A stretch of 64,000 bases of DNA from Lithodes maja (lineage: Eukaryota; Arthropoda; Malacostraca; Decapoda; Lithodidae): the NCBI GenBank assembly GCA_037953745.1, contig JBAKBP010003195.1, positions 1-64,000 on the forward strand, given 5' to 3'. Positions 38,157 through 48,347 of the stretch are shown piece after piece (the stretch's first letter is position 1; the number at the start of each line of letters is the position of its first letter). The notes below the pieces were generated by a model, which saw only the letters and a program-made list of their open reading frames with translations, did no database searches and had not been told where the DNA came from. Made by a program: the position numbers and the translations under genes.

Positions 38157-41100
38157 TTATGATAGCCTAATTTTACTCCTGCTCAACCCACACACCGTGC
38201 ACGACAATCCTGGATCATCAACCCTTGATAGACAATCTGCTATCACGTTCTCACTCCCGGCAATATGCTGAATGTTGAGATTATACTCTTGGAGCATTAG
38301 GGACCACCTGGTCAACCGCATATTCCGATTGTGAAACTGATTTAGGAATTTCAAGGGATGATGGTCCGTATAAATCGTCACTACCGGGCCGTAGGCTGGA
38401 ACATAAACTTCGAAATGTTTGAGCGACAAAACGATAGCAAGAAGCTCCTTCTCTATAGTCGAGTAATTCCTTTGTGCCGAATTAAACTTGCGAGAAAAGA
38501 AGCTCACTGGGTGTTCCAAGCCCTCGGAATCAGTCTGCAGTAACACTGCCCCGGCACCCACACCGCTGGCATCAGTCGCCAGCTGAAAACTCCTGGAGAA
38601 GTCTGGGGCTCTCAAAATCGGATGTGTACACAGCAGGTGCTTGACTAGGTCGAAAGCCCTCTGACACTCCGCAGCCCAACAGAACTTCACTGACTTCGAC
38701 AGTAGATCAGTTAACGGTGCTAAGACAGTAGAGTATCCCCGGATGAAGCGCCTATAATAGCCTATCATACCTAGGAACCGCATGACCTGGCGCTTAGTGG
38801 TGGGCCTGGGAAACATATTGATAGCCTGTATCTTGCTCAGGGGGGGGCACACCCGGCCTAACCCGACCACGAAGCCAAGATACTGCACAGTAGCCTTTAC
38901 AAACTCGCACTTCCTCAGGTTCACCACCAGCCCAGCATCGTGCAACTTCCCAAACAGGGTCTCTAAGTGCCTTAGGTGATTTTCAAAATGGTCATCATAC
39001 ACTATCACGTCATCAAGGTAGACCGTGCAGTTAGGGATTTCGTCACAAATATCGTTCATCAGGTTCTGAAACGTGGCAGGTGCGTTCTTAAGCCCATAAG
39101 GCATTACGTTACATTGGTAGGTCTTGCCATCTACCACAAAACCACAAACTTGCTTAGCTCGGTCCGACAGGGGTACTTGCCAGTAGCCTTTTACAAGATC
39201 AATTTTAGTAAGGTACTTTGCATTCCCTATCTTGTCCACGCTGTCGTCAACTCGAGGCAAAGGGTAAGGGTTGGTAGTGGTCAAGCCATTTAGCCTACGA
39301 AAATCTATGCAGAACCGCACCTTGCCGTCAGGTTTTGGCTGCAACGTGACGGGTGATGTCCACTTCACATAACCTTCAGTGATCATCCCTCTCTCAACCA
39401 TGTACTTTAACTCCTCCCGTAAAGCTGGCAACTTTACCGGGGGCACACGGTAGGGCACTGACTTGAAGGGCACATTATCACCGACGTCCACGTCGTGCGT
39501 TACCTGAGTAGTGAGACCTGGGTGTTCGGCGAAAACAGAGGGGTATGACCTGAACAGGTCTAGGACAGCAGCACCCTGGTGCTCAGGCAGGTGACTTACA
39601 GCTTGCCTAGCCTCTTGTTCAGTATTCCCCGCCCACTGTTCCGCGGAAATGACACAGTCCCAGCTATCCTCCTCAGCAGCATGACTGTCCCCACCTCCTT
39701 CTCCACCCTGGCCGCTGCAGGCCAGCACAGGGACAGTGAGAGGCTCTGAGGGGCGTCTCACATACTCTTTCATGAGGTTAACATGACATAACTGATGTTT
39801 TTTCCTACGGTCAGGTGTTGCAACGAGATAATCAAGGTCGGACAGTTTCTTAGCCACCACATACGGCCCAATAAACTTGGCAGAAAGGGGGTGTCCAGGC
39901 AAAGGTAAAAGCAACATTACCTCCTGACCCACCGAAAACTCCCGAAGCTTCACCTTGGCGTCATACTGGTGCTTCATGACCGCCTGTGCATTAACCAAGT
40001 TATTACCTGCCGCTGCCATGCAACCTATAAGTCTCTCCCGGCTCTCAAGGATATATTTAAGTACAGACCCCGGCTTCTCTTCGCCCTCCCAGATCTCTTT
40101 CACCATACTTAAAGGTCCTCTCACATTATGGCCAAAGACTAGTTGATTTGGACTGAACCCCAGGCTCTCTCCTGGGACTTCACGTGCAGCGAACAGAACA
40201 TACGGCAGACCCAAATCCCAATCAGTGTCATGTTCTGCACAGTAACAGCGTAGCATACTCTTCAGGGTCGAGTGCCACCGCTCCAAGACTCCCCGACTCT
40301 CGGGATGGTAGGCTGACGACACTACAGAACATATACCGTGCAACTGAAGGGTTTGCTTGAACAATTTGGATGTAAAATTGCTCCCCTGGTCTGACTGCAC
40401 CTCACGTGGAAATCCATAACGGGAACAGAACAATAATAAGTTTTTAACAACTGCCTTTGCCGAGCCGTTTCTCATGGGGTATGCGTCCGGGTATCTCGTA
40501 GCCACATCCATGATTGTCAACAGGAATTTATTGCCACTACTAGTAGGCGGGAAAGGGCCAACCAAATCTACTACAACTTTGCTGAACGGAGGCCCGGTGA
40601 CAGGTATGGGAAACAAAGGTGCCTTCGGGATGGTCTGGTTAGGCTTCCCCGTTGTCTGGCAGGTCGCACACCCAGCCACCCATGCACAGACATCAGCCTT
40701 GACCCCAGGCCACCAGAAAAACCTGCCCAATGCCGCCAATGTTTTTGTTACCCCCAAATGACCCGCCACCGGCACATCATGCGCCAGACACAATAAGGAC
40801 TCTCTATACTTATTTGGAACAACCACCTGGTCTACTACCCTCGCACCGCCCTCCCACTTCGATTTGGGGTCTAGAAATCTGCGGTACAATATCCTGTTGA
40901 GCCTAAAGAAATCTCCCGGCTTCGCATCCCCATCTTCCTCCAACTCTATGGCACCATTGCTATAACGAGCTAGGCTAGCGTCTTGCAGCTGCTGCTCACT
41001 AATGTCCCTGGGCGTCAATGCATCAAGATGGTTTTGTAATAAGACATTACCCCGGCTAGTAGGCTCTACTGCCTTAGTGGCTCTCGCTACAGCTCTTGCC

Positions 41101-43310
41101 TCACGCGAAGTCTTACCCAACTCTGCCTTGTTACACACCATATCTGGGCCAGAGTCAACTCCCGTGTTTATTATAGGTCCAAGTACCGAATCACCGAGAA
41201 GTGCAGCAGAATCAATGTCCCTTTTCCTGCCCTTAGCAACCTTCTCCTGATCCTTCCTCCACTGTCCCCGAGGTTGAGTGCTAGGCTGTGCAGGAGCCGC
41301 AGAGCGAGATCGGGTTACCACACAGGCCATCTCATCCTGTTGGCACCTCCCAACCCATTCCCGATTCTCACCATCCACGTCGGCCGCCCTCTCGGCAACG
41401 GCTAAGGGTGGAGTCCCGGAAGTGGGCACCGCAAAGTCGTTGCCGAGAAGAAGGTCGACGCCCTCAACTGGCAAACACTCAACGATCCCTACATCCAGCT
41501 CCCTGCACACCTCTCCCACTCTCAACTCCAACCTCACAAGTGGGTATGACCTCGTAGCATTTATACCCTGCACCACAACAACTCTGGCCGCATTTATCGG
41601 TTTCCCTGTGAAGTTCCTCAACAAAGTTTGCGAAGCCCCCGTATCCCTCAGCAAGTCAACCCTCCGTAGTTCACTCCCCCAGCTCACAAACCCGTGCCCC
41701 CGATGGCCACAGAAAGTGTCCCGGACAGGTGTCGAGCCTTCCGTACGCTTCTTTACCGCGTGTGCCTCAGCTGTTGACAACCTACCCCGGGCAGTTGCTG
41801 CAGCCTTCAGAGACACACCGATACTGTGAACCAATGACACCGGCTTAGCGGGAGTGTTACTAGGGCACTCACGTGAATAATGGCCTAGCTTCTGACATTT
41901 GTAACATTTCACATCCCCAATGGGCTTCTTCCCTTGTGCGGGCGAAGAAGGGGCCTGACCTTTAGTAAACGGGAGAGGCTTGTATTTGTAGGTGTTATTA
42001 GGTGCAATGCATTTAGTGTGGTTATGTGTGTCATAGGATTTGTTATTATCGAAAACTCTGGTGGGTGGGGTGTAGCGCCCCTTCTGCCCTGACTCAGCCC
42101 TCTGAGCGGCACCGCAACCACGAATCAATGATAATCTGAGGTCTGCCATCTTGGCAGCCTCCTCTACTGTCTTGGGACATTTTTCCTTAATGTTCAGCGT
42201 TAGATCGGTTCCAGTACATTTGTAAAACTGTTCCAGATAGAAAAGTTGCTTAATTTCCTCAGCCGACTCTGCGTGCTCGGACCGAAACCAGTTATTACCT
42301 GCATCTGTTAAGTCCCGTGCGTGCTCCATAAAACTGACGTCGCTCTTCTTATTCACGCCACGGAACTTCAATCTATAAGTTTCGGGTTGCAGTTCGTAGG
42401 CCCGGAGCACAGCCTCCTTCACCAGTCCATACACTACACTCTCGTCCAGTGACAGTGCATCGTAGGCTTTCAACCCCTTACCCACTAGACGTGATGAAAC
42501 TAATGCTGCCCATTTAACCTCCGGCCAGTCATACTCACGACACTTCTTTTCGAAACGAGCAAAAAACTCAGTCACTGCTGTCTCATCAAATGCGGGTACT
42601 AACTTAATTAAATGCGAAAGTGAGTCTGTAACCCGGTGCCCACCACCGAGATGACGCCCCGTGGTCTCTACTCTAGACTTCTCGACATCCATTTCAGCCT
42701 GGTACCTGGTTGCATCCTGATTGGCTTGGATTCTAGCAACCTCTATGCGTTCTATACTAGCCTGTTGTATCTGTATCTGAGTCTCCTGCAGCTTAAACTT
42801 AGCTAGTTCTAGCTGAAATAACATCTCAGGAGACAGGCCTGGGGGGGGAGAGCACAAAATGGGGGATCCACACCGAGACGTGTTTACGGGTAAGCCAGCT
42901 TGCCCTTGAGAACCCTCCTGCTGCATCGTGCTAAGACTCGCTGGCTGAGGGCCCAGCTCAGGGGTAGAGTGGAATGGAGGCTTGGAGGGAACCCCCCAAG
43001 ACCCCACTCCACCCACCGCCCCATCGCCATCACCCAACAAACATGCCACCAAATTCTTCTTGGGCCAACTGTCAGGACAGTCCCGCCCCAAAACCGTGGC
43101 TAAACAGCGAAGACCGTAACAATCAATAGCCTGCAGGCGCTGTTCGGTCAAAGGTGTCTGCAAAAATGCCCGGGCATCCCTCTCTCCACTTATAACACTC
43201 CCCTCCCTAAACATCTGTTGTACTTGCTGGTTACTAGGCTGTACCGTGTTATCCTCCCCCGTAAATGATGAGTCATTAGACATAGTGCTGGTTATACAAT
43301 TGCTGTTCAT
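38157..43310 (-). CDS. Gag-pol polyprotein, integrase before reverse transcriptase
   Basis: 1717 residues in one frame from ATG. Gag region 1-490 with a Gln/Glu-rich helix (165-215), a capsid-like part (about 230-400) and a CCHC knuckle CYKCQKLGHYSREC at 469-482. Protease motif LRDTGAS with Asp556. Integrase: zinc-binding His844/His851/Cys881/Cys884; core Asp915 (VVVDLVGP), Asp974 (QSDQGSNF) and Glu1010 (GVLERWH), giving D,D35E; and a GPY module at 1148-1150. RT: FCIDFRRLN near 1333, KIDLVKGYWQVPL with Asp1371, MPYGLKNAPATFQ near 1403, and YLDDV at 1431. RNase H: LATDASGVGAGAV with Asp1580, EKELLAIV near 1620, and IYTDHHPL with Asp1649. No stop or frameshift is present, so gag and pol would be made as one product and cut by the protease. 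Confidence 0.95.
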   Translation of the reverse strand: MNSNCITSTMSNDSSFTGEDNTVQPSNQQVQQMFREGSVISGERDARAFLQTPLTEQRLQAIDCYGLRCLATVLGRDCPDSWPKKNLVACLLGDGDGAVGGVGSWGVPSKPPFHSTPELGPQPASLSTMQQEGSQGQAGLPVNTSRCGSPILCSPPPGLSPEMLFQLELAKFKLQETQIQIQQASIERIEVARIQANQDATRYQAEMDVEKSRVETTGRHLGGGHRVTDSLSHLIKLVPAFDETAVTEFFARFEKKCREYDWPEVKWAALVSSRLVGKGLKAYDALSLDESVVYGLVKEAVLRAYELQPETYRLKFRGVNKKSDVSFMEHARDLTDAGNNWFRSEHAESAEEIKQLFYLEQFYKCTGTDLTLNIKEKCPKTVEEAAKMADLRLSLIRGCGAAQRAESGQKGRYTPPTRVFDNNKSYDTHNHTKCIAPNNTYKYKPLPFTKGQAPSSPAQGKKPIGDVKCYKCQKLGHYSRECPSNTPAKPVSLVHSIGVSLKAAATARGRLSTAEAHAVKKRTEGSTPVRDTFCGHRGHGFVSWGSELRRVDLLRDTGASQTLLRNFTGKPINAARVVVVQGINATRSYPLVRLELRVGEVCRELDVGIVECLPVEGVDLLLGNDFAVPTSGTPPLAVAERAADVDGENREWVGRCQQDEMACVVTRSRSAAPAQPSTQPRGQWRKDQEKVAKGRKRDIDSAALLGDSVLGPIINTGVDSGPDMVCNKAELGKTSREARAVARATKAVEPTSRGNVLLQNHLDALTPRDISEQQLQDASLARYSNGAIELEEDGDAKPGDFFRLNRILYRRFLDPKSKWEGGARVVDQVVVPNKYRESLLCLAHDVPVAGHLGVTKTLAALGRFFWWPGVKADVCAWVAGCATCQTTGKPNQTIPKAPLFPIPVTGPPFSKVVVDLVGPFPPTSSGNKFLLTIMDVATRYPDAYPMRNGSAKAVVKNLLLFCSRYGFPREVQSDQGSNFTSKLFKQTLQLHGICSVVSSAYHPESRGVLERWHSTLKSMLRCYCAEHDTDWDLGLPYVLFAAREVPGESLGFSPNQLVFGHNVRGPLSMVKEIWEGEEKPGSVLKYILESRERLIGCMAAAGNNLVNAQAVMKHQYDAKVKLREFSVGQEVMLLLPLPGHPLSAKFIGPYVVAKKLSDLDYLVATPDRRKKHQLCHVNLMKEYVRRPSEPLTVPVLACSGQGGEGGGDSHAAEEDSWDCVISAEQWAGNTEQEARQAVSHLPEHQGAAVLDLFRSYPSVFAEHPGLTTQVTHDVDVGDNVPFKSVPYRVPPVKLPALREELKYMVERGMITEGYVKWTSPVTLQPKPDGKVRFCIDFRRLNGLTTTNPYPLPRVDDSVDKIGNAKYLTKIDLVKGYWQVPLSDRAKQVCGFVVDGKTYQCNVMPYGLKNAPATFQNLMNDICDEIPNCTVYLDDVIVYDDHFENHLRHLETLFGKLHDAGLVVNLRKCEFVKATVQYLGFVVGLGRVCPPLSKIQAINMFPRPTTKRQVMRFLGMIGYYRRFIRGYSTVLAPLTDLLSKSVKFCWAAECQRAFDLVKHLLCTHPILRAPDFSRSFQLATDASGVGAGAVLLQTDSEGLEHPVSFFSRKFNSAQRNYSTIEKELLAIVLSLKHFEVYVPAYGPVVTIYTDHHPLKFLNQFHNRNMRLTRWSLMLQEYNLNIQHIAGSENVIADCLSRVDDPGLSCTVCGLSRSKIRLS

Positions 43311-43534
43311 AAAAAAAAAGAAGTGCTTATTACTAATTGCAGTCTCGACTCACAAAATGTTAAAGATGCTTGAATGACTCTACTCTAGACACCCCCAACG
43401 AAACAATCTGCAAGTCCACCAATACAATAATGACACAATAAAAATTCCTCCAATATGCAAGAAAATTCTAGCCAGCTCTACTAGGTAGCATAGAATAGTT
43501 CTCCAAAAAACATGTGATAGGATACTACTGAATC

Positions 43535-43550
43535 CTGGCAAGGTCGCCAT
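43535..43550 (-). other. Candidate tRNA primer-binding site of the gypsy element
   Basis: Two bases after the 5' LTR end the minus strand reads TGGCGACCTTGCCAGG. TGG is the usual start, pairing with the CCA of a tRNA 3' end. I cannot assign the tRNA with certainty. Confidence 0.6.
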
Positions 43551-43552
43551 TT

Positions 43553-45371
43553 TGTTACGGCTGGATCGGCAATACATATTCGGGATTCTTGATCGTAGGA
43601 CAGAAATGGCTTATGTGACAACGACACGCTCGATTCCAGTCCCAAATACTATATGCTCCAGACAACAAAAGCACCAACGCCCTACAGAGTTATCGTCTAT
43701 GGTAACGAGGTACCTTAACTCGGCGAAAGTGTACAACAGGGGTAGGCTATGAGGCTAAACTCCCTCAGACATTTATAGGTTACGTTATGACTAAAGAAAT
43801 GCAATACTCAAGAAACTACGTTAATATTAAGCCTCTAATAATGTAGAATAGAAGCAGGCTAAAGGTATGACAGTGAAATGCTAAATAACAAATGTACACG
43901 CCTACTTGAAAGCGCGTGCACTAGAATAACTGTCCCCTACTAACATGCACTAGCATGTAGCATACAAGATGTTCATGATCCAGTAGATACCTAATAATAC
44001 ACATGGAAGGAACATAAACAGTAGTCACTTATTGTAATAATGAATCTATATTTGGAATAACTAAAAGGTTGCAGGCAACAGTACTGCGCCGGTAGCCTAC
44101 TACCGCATAGGCTACTTCGCTTCTCTCACTCTGTCTCCCCTCTTAGTCCGTATGCGCCCTACGCAATAGAACTCCGGAAACAGCAGCAAAACGACAGTGC
44201 AGTTAATTGATACATGAAAGTATTAATAGTGTTGTCTTGTGTGTGAGTAATGTGTATTGTAAAGTGTTACATACATAAACTTAAAGAGAGCTGCAATGCA
44301 TAGTAAAATAAAGATATCACCCACTCATCATCCCCATGTGTTCTAGCTAGCAGGCCAAGTCACAGGAACAACGAGTCCCAGCACCGAAAGCGAGAACCCA
44401 GGAAAAGACTGCAGAGAACACAAGGACAGATAAATTACGTTACTCTACTATACCGGCACTACGAGCGAGCTGTAGTCTCTGGTACTGCACTCGCTCCTGG
44501 CTCGGTAGGCAAATCAAGGCTAAGTCCTCGCCCCTCTACAGACAACTCCTGGGCATAGTCGGGCTCTTACACATGGCACTAGTCTAGTCACAAATTGGAT
44601 GATGAGCTGGGCATATAACTCGTGAACATGTAGAACGTTCACCAACTATCCTCATCAAGAAGATCGCTGTTCACATTAACCCCTTAAATCTAATACATGT
44701 AAATATATGCTTGTCCTAAGAGTAATACGAGAGGTGAGTGCTGAAACTCCTTTAGGACCTCAAGGGAAGGGTATGCATTTAAATAGAGAGAAGAATGAAA
44801 TGAGAGTAATGTCGTCAGAGAGAAAGAGTGCAACCGTGAGAAATTGGGAGAGAGGGCAAGGGATGTTAGAATCTCAAAGGTTCTAGGCAACCTGATCATG
44901 GAACACACAGCGAGCCTCCAGGCAATGTGCAGTACGACAACATGGGCAGCCCAGGCAGCATATGCAGGCGGCAATGTACTACCAACCCTGTCGCACCTAG
45001 CTATAAGCGCAGGGCTGCCAACCGGTCCATACGTCTGGCAACCACCCCCCCGGCAGCGAGGCGCATTGCTACCCTCTCGCTCTGAAGTCTAACTCACTCT
45101 CTCTCTCTGAATTCCTATTGTCTTATCTATCAACTTCTCTATTGATACTACATATTAAATGGAAGGTCTCGACATGGCTTAAAACAAAACCCACCACTGG
45201 TTAGCAAATGACGAGACCTTTGCAGAGATACAAAGAACATAGTTATACGTTGTCACACTCAATATAAGCAGCCAGCACGGCACAGCGGCACAGCGGCACC
45301 GCACCGCGGCGGCACAGTGGAGTACCAAGGAGTACAATCAGGTTAAGTTGCCACGCACTGGGTGCGTCACA
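43553..45371 (-). repeat. 5' LTR of the gypsy element
   Basis: 1819 bases, same ends as 36106-37924. It should carry the promoter. Right neighbour is the ACAG target duplication and then RTE-C. Confidence 0.92.
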
Positions 45372-45375
45372 ACAG

Positions 45376-45922
45376 TAAACAACCACGGGGACATCACACA
45401 CCCCTGTTTCAAACCAACATTCAGGTCAAAGAACTCGCTCTGCTCACTCTCCACACGTACTGCCGCCTTTGCACCCTCATAAATGCTCTTCACTGCTTTC
45501 AGCAACTTGCCCTCTACTCCGTATATTCTAAGTACTTTCCACAAACCTTCTCTATCCACTCTGTCATAGGCCTTCTCCAAGTCCATAAAGGCAACATACA
45601 CCTTTTGTTTCTTCTCCAGATACTTCTCCACAACACAATTCAGGGTAAAAATCTGACCTACACATCCTCTTCCCTTCCTAAAACCTCCCTGCTCGTCGCC
45701 TATCCATTTCTCTGTTCTCACTCTCACTCTCTCAATCACTACCCTACTGTATACCTTCCCTACTACGCTTAGAAGACATATTCCTCGGTGGTTACCACAC
45801 ACTCCTCTTTCCCCTTTGCCCTTATATAGGGGGACTATTATGCCAGTCTTCCAGTCATCGGGTGCACTCCCCTTCTCCCATGCTAGTTTGCACATTTTCC
45901 ATACCCATTCTATCACTATCTC
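45376..45922 (-). pseudogene. RTE copy C, middle RT segment
   Basis: Reads IEWVWKMCKLAWEKG, GNHRGICLLSVVGK, GGFRKGRGCVGQ, FMDLEKAYDR and VMSPWLFTV, then is cut by the gypsy LTR. It continues directly into 35207-36105 when the gypsy element and one ACAG are ignored. Confidence 0.9.
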
Positions 45923-46084
45923 ACCTCATCAGAAAGATAAAAGGCAGCAATAATTAACGCGTAATAAAAGCCGCCTGCATCACAAGCTAACTAAACTGTG
46001 AAAAAGTTCACATGTCCACAACAGGACCACGAGGGTACATCCGAAATAGACGCCCCAAACACACGACTCCAAATACACTAAATA

Positions 46085-47265
46085 CACCAAATACTATATT
46101 GGATGGAGAGCTACCTTAGCGGAAGACAGATGAGAACAACAGTAAGGGGGAAATCGTCAAATTGGACTCAAATTACGAGTGGGGTACCACAAGGATCTGT
46201 CCTAGCCCCAATCATGTTGTTGTTGTTGTTCCCCAAGCTGCCTGGCTGAACAGCCCCAAGGCCCCGAGTAAGGCCAAGGCCATAAACGAGCGACCCCACA
46301 GAACTCTCCCTGCCGACCACAATAAAGCCTGGGTGACCGAAGCCACTCCATGTTTCTAATATTTGTAAATGACTTACCTGAGGGACTAACAAGCTACATG
46401 AGCATGTTTGCGGACGATGCTAAACTGCTTAAAACGATCAGAACCCAGGAGGATTGCCTTGAGTTCCAAGCAGATTTGCAAAAGATCCATGAATGGAGCA
46501 TCAAATGGAATATGGAGTTCAATGCAGGGAAATGTAAGACTCTAGAAATGGGTAAAAGCAAGTACAGACCTAGAAAAGATTATAAACTAGGAAACGAAGT
46601 GATTCCCAAAGCAGAAAAAGAAAAAGACTTGGGGATAGAATTTAAGGATAACATGTCTCCAGAAAGCCACGTAAATAAGATAGTGAGAGAATCACTAGCA
46701 CTATTGGCAAATATCAGGATGTCTTTCAATTATCTTAATGAAAACACCATGAAACAAATAATAACGGCAATAATAAGACCCAGGATGGAATATGCATCTG
46801 TGGTGTGGTCCCCTCACATGAAGAAACATATCCACAAAATTGAGAGGGTACAGAGAGCAGCTACGAGGATGATCCCAGGTTTGGAAAACTTGGAGTACCA
46901 AGAGAGGCTCGAGAGATTGAATCTACCTACACTGGAACAGAGAAGGAAACGAGGACAGCAAATTCAGATATACAAATGTGTTAGAGGTATTGACAAAATC
47001 GACCAAGAAAACTTCATAGAGAGGGATGGAGGTGAGAGAACAAGAGGTCACAGCTACAAACTAAAAGTGCTTAATAGTAAATCTGATCTGAAAAGTAAAA
47101 GATTTCCTGCCAACTCGATTAGTGGGTGGAACAAATTGCCAGCCGAAGTAGTGTCTGCACCATCAGTGCATAGTTTCAAAGCACGGTATGACAAACATAT
47201 CTTAGGAGGCGGGAATTAACGAGCATGCTCACTCCCGCAAATACAACTAGTGTAAGTACACTGCA
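46085..47265 (+). mobile_element. CR1-like LINE copy E, 5'-truncated
   Basis: The 3' part of an ORF2 related to LINE copies B and F. It starts in the RT thumb (WMESYLSGRQMRTT), passes SGVPQGSVLAPIM, is interrupted by a 138-base SINE-like insert, and resumes FLIFVNDLPEGL, MFADDAKLL and the C-terminal ERVQRAATRMIPGL, TRGHSYKL, GWNKLPAEVV. The stop is at 47217-47219. A short diverged repeat AATACAACTAGTGTAAGTACA at the 3' end recalls the ACAATTAGGT tail of copies B and F. It lies in DIRS copy 2 5' sequence. Apart from the insert the frame is open. Confidence 0.85.
46214..46351 (-). mobile_element. SINE-like insert in LINE E
   Basis: A 138-base interruption between the codons for Met and Phe-Leu of the RT. 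Read on the minus strand it ends in AACAACAACAAC, a short A/C-rich tail, and CATG is present on both sides. The body includes GGCTTCGGTCACCCAGGC, which is only weakly tRNA-like. I could not identify A and B boxes with confidence. Confidence 0.55.
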
Positions 47266-47421
47266 CTGCGGGCAACCAGCCCAGGACACTCCTGCTACGC
47301 ATATCCTAACCTTACTCGATACATCCCGGAGTAAACAAATGAGAAAAAAATCACTAGGGACGCAACAAATGCGGAACCAGCGGAGCGTGGGGAGACACGT
47401 CCGGGCAGGCTGAGCGCAGAG

Positions 47422-47736
47422 CAGAGAAGGAGGAATGACGCCTGAATCAGCGTCTGGTCAGAGATCCACACAAGTACATCCACGATATGATGGAAAGCTT
47501 ATTAGATAGTTATTCTTATTTTCTTTTTGTTTTTATTTTTTACGAAGTTTTTTCGTAGTGAGAACCCAATTCATAATGACTGAAGCCATGAGTGAGGTCG
47601 CGTGCGCTCATGATGAAGGCTCCTCAGTTTTTAAATGCTCTGCGCGGTAGATTCAAACTACGGCGGATTAGTGTTTGAAGAGGATGCCTTATGTAATAGG
47701 CATGTTCGTCAATGATGGAGGGGCCACTAATAAATA
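47422..47736. repeat. DIRS copy 2 left inverted terminal repeat
   Basis: Inverse of 27194-27510 with few differences: the outer tip is TTTATTAGTGGCCCCTCC rather than TTTAGTAGTGGCCCCGTA. The two different tips are both represented in the internal complementary region, as the DIRS model requires. Confidence 0.85.
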
Positions 47737-47851
47737 TAAATTTTTATTTTTACCCGCTTAATTTAAGTGGGGTGCCTTTAACTTTCAGATCTGTGTCCAT
47801 GTGAACAGAATCTCATAGTTACCAATTTTTTCCTCAAGCAGGCTTCTTTAA

Positions 47852-48343
47852 CCCTCCGGCCCCGGCTATGTATTATATATATATTCCTCGAAATCCGGGT
47901 GTTTTGGCCGAAAAACGTCTAGGCTAGGCTACCGTATATTCGTTAATCAGACTGCTTCCCGCATTCCCGCGCATCCCCAAGCCTAGCTGTGTTATTTACC
48001 TGTAGAATGGCATTAAGTAGAGCTCTCTAAGTCAACTGGGTGAGCTGTGATGATGATTTCATTGGAGATAACTTTATGGCCAAACCAGCCACTTTACACC
48101 ACTTTTCGATACTGAACAACAACATACAGGCACACACGAACAAGCGACGCTCTCCTTCTTGTGGCCGGAGATGCGGAGCGTCGGTCCAGCCGGCTGTTGT
48201 TTACATGCGTCGGACCGAGGCGTCGGACCGACGCCTCGCACACGAAGCTCACAGGCTTTCAACCACTGGTACTATGTAGTACCACCCAGGTTCCTGGGGC
48301 AAAAAAATAATGGTACACGTGAGTACCACCCGGGGTTGAAGGG
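47852..48343 (-). mobile_element. PiggyBac-like MITE, inverted orientation
   Basis: Bounded by TTAA at 47848-47851 and 48344-48347. The left end CCCTCCGGCCCCGGCTATG matches the inverse of the right end of 18832-19311, as does most of the body. The other end differs: CCCTTCAACCCCGGGTGG with two copies of a GGGTGGTACT motif, so this is a second subfamily. Confidence 0.75.
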
Positions 48344-48347
48344 TTAA

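Larger units (their letters stand above)
36106..45371 (-). mobile_element. Gmr1-like Ty3/gypsy LTR retrotransposon, apparently intact
   Basis: 9266 bases bounded by two LTRs of exactly 1819 bases starting TG and ending CA, with a 4-base target duplication ACAG (36102-36105 and 45372-45375). A single gag-pol ORF, a purine tract and a TGG primer-binding site are in the right places. Domain order is gag, protease, integrase, RT, RNase H, the order of the Gmr1 group and of Ty1/copia, not of ordinary Ty3/gypsy. Equal LTR length and LTR sequences identical wherever I compared them suggest a recent insertion. Confidence 0.93.
35195..45922 (-). mobile_element. RTE copy C, 5'-truncated, split by the gypsy element
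   Basis: Same family as RTE-A. The C-terminal half is on the left (to 36105) and the N-terminal remnant on the right (45372-45922), with the gypsy element between. The flanking duplication ACCTCATC is at 35187-35194 and 45923-45930; the last three bases are ambiguous with the element edge. It begins at about residue 522 of the RTE protein (GEIVIEWVW) and ends in the ATAG tail, which here has one odd TTC. It sits in the 5' region of DIRS copy 2. Confidence 0.9.
27151..47736 (-). mobile_element. DIRS-like retrotransposon copy 2, structurally complete but opened by later insertions
   Basis: Sense order on the minus strand: left inverted terminal repeat (47736-47422), long 5' region, ORF1, RT/RNase H, YR, internal complementary region (about 27720-27575) and right inverted terminal repeat (to 27151). 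This is the standard DIRS-1 layout. Later insertions in the 5' region are RTE-C (35195-45922, itself with the gypsy element) and LINE E (about 46085-47265). Removing them leaves about 8.7 kb. The three ORFs have no stop or frameshift, so the element was probably competent before the 5' insertions. No target duplication is expected for YR elements and none is seen. Confidence 0.85.
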
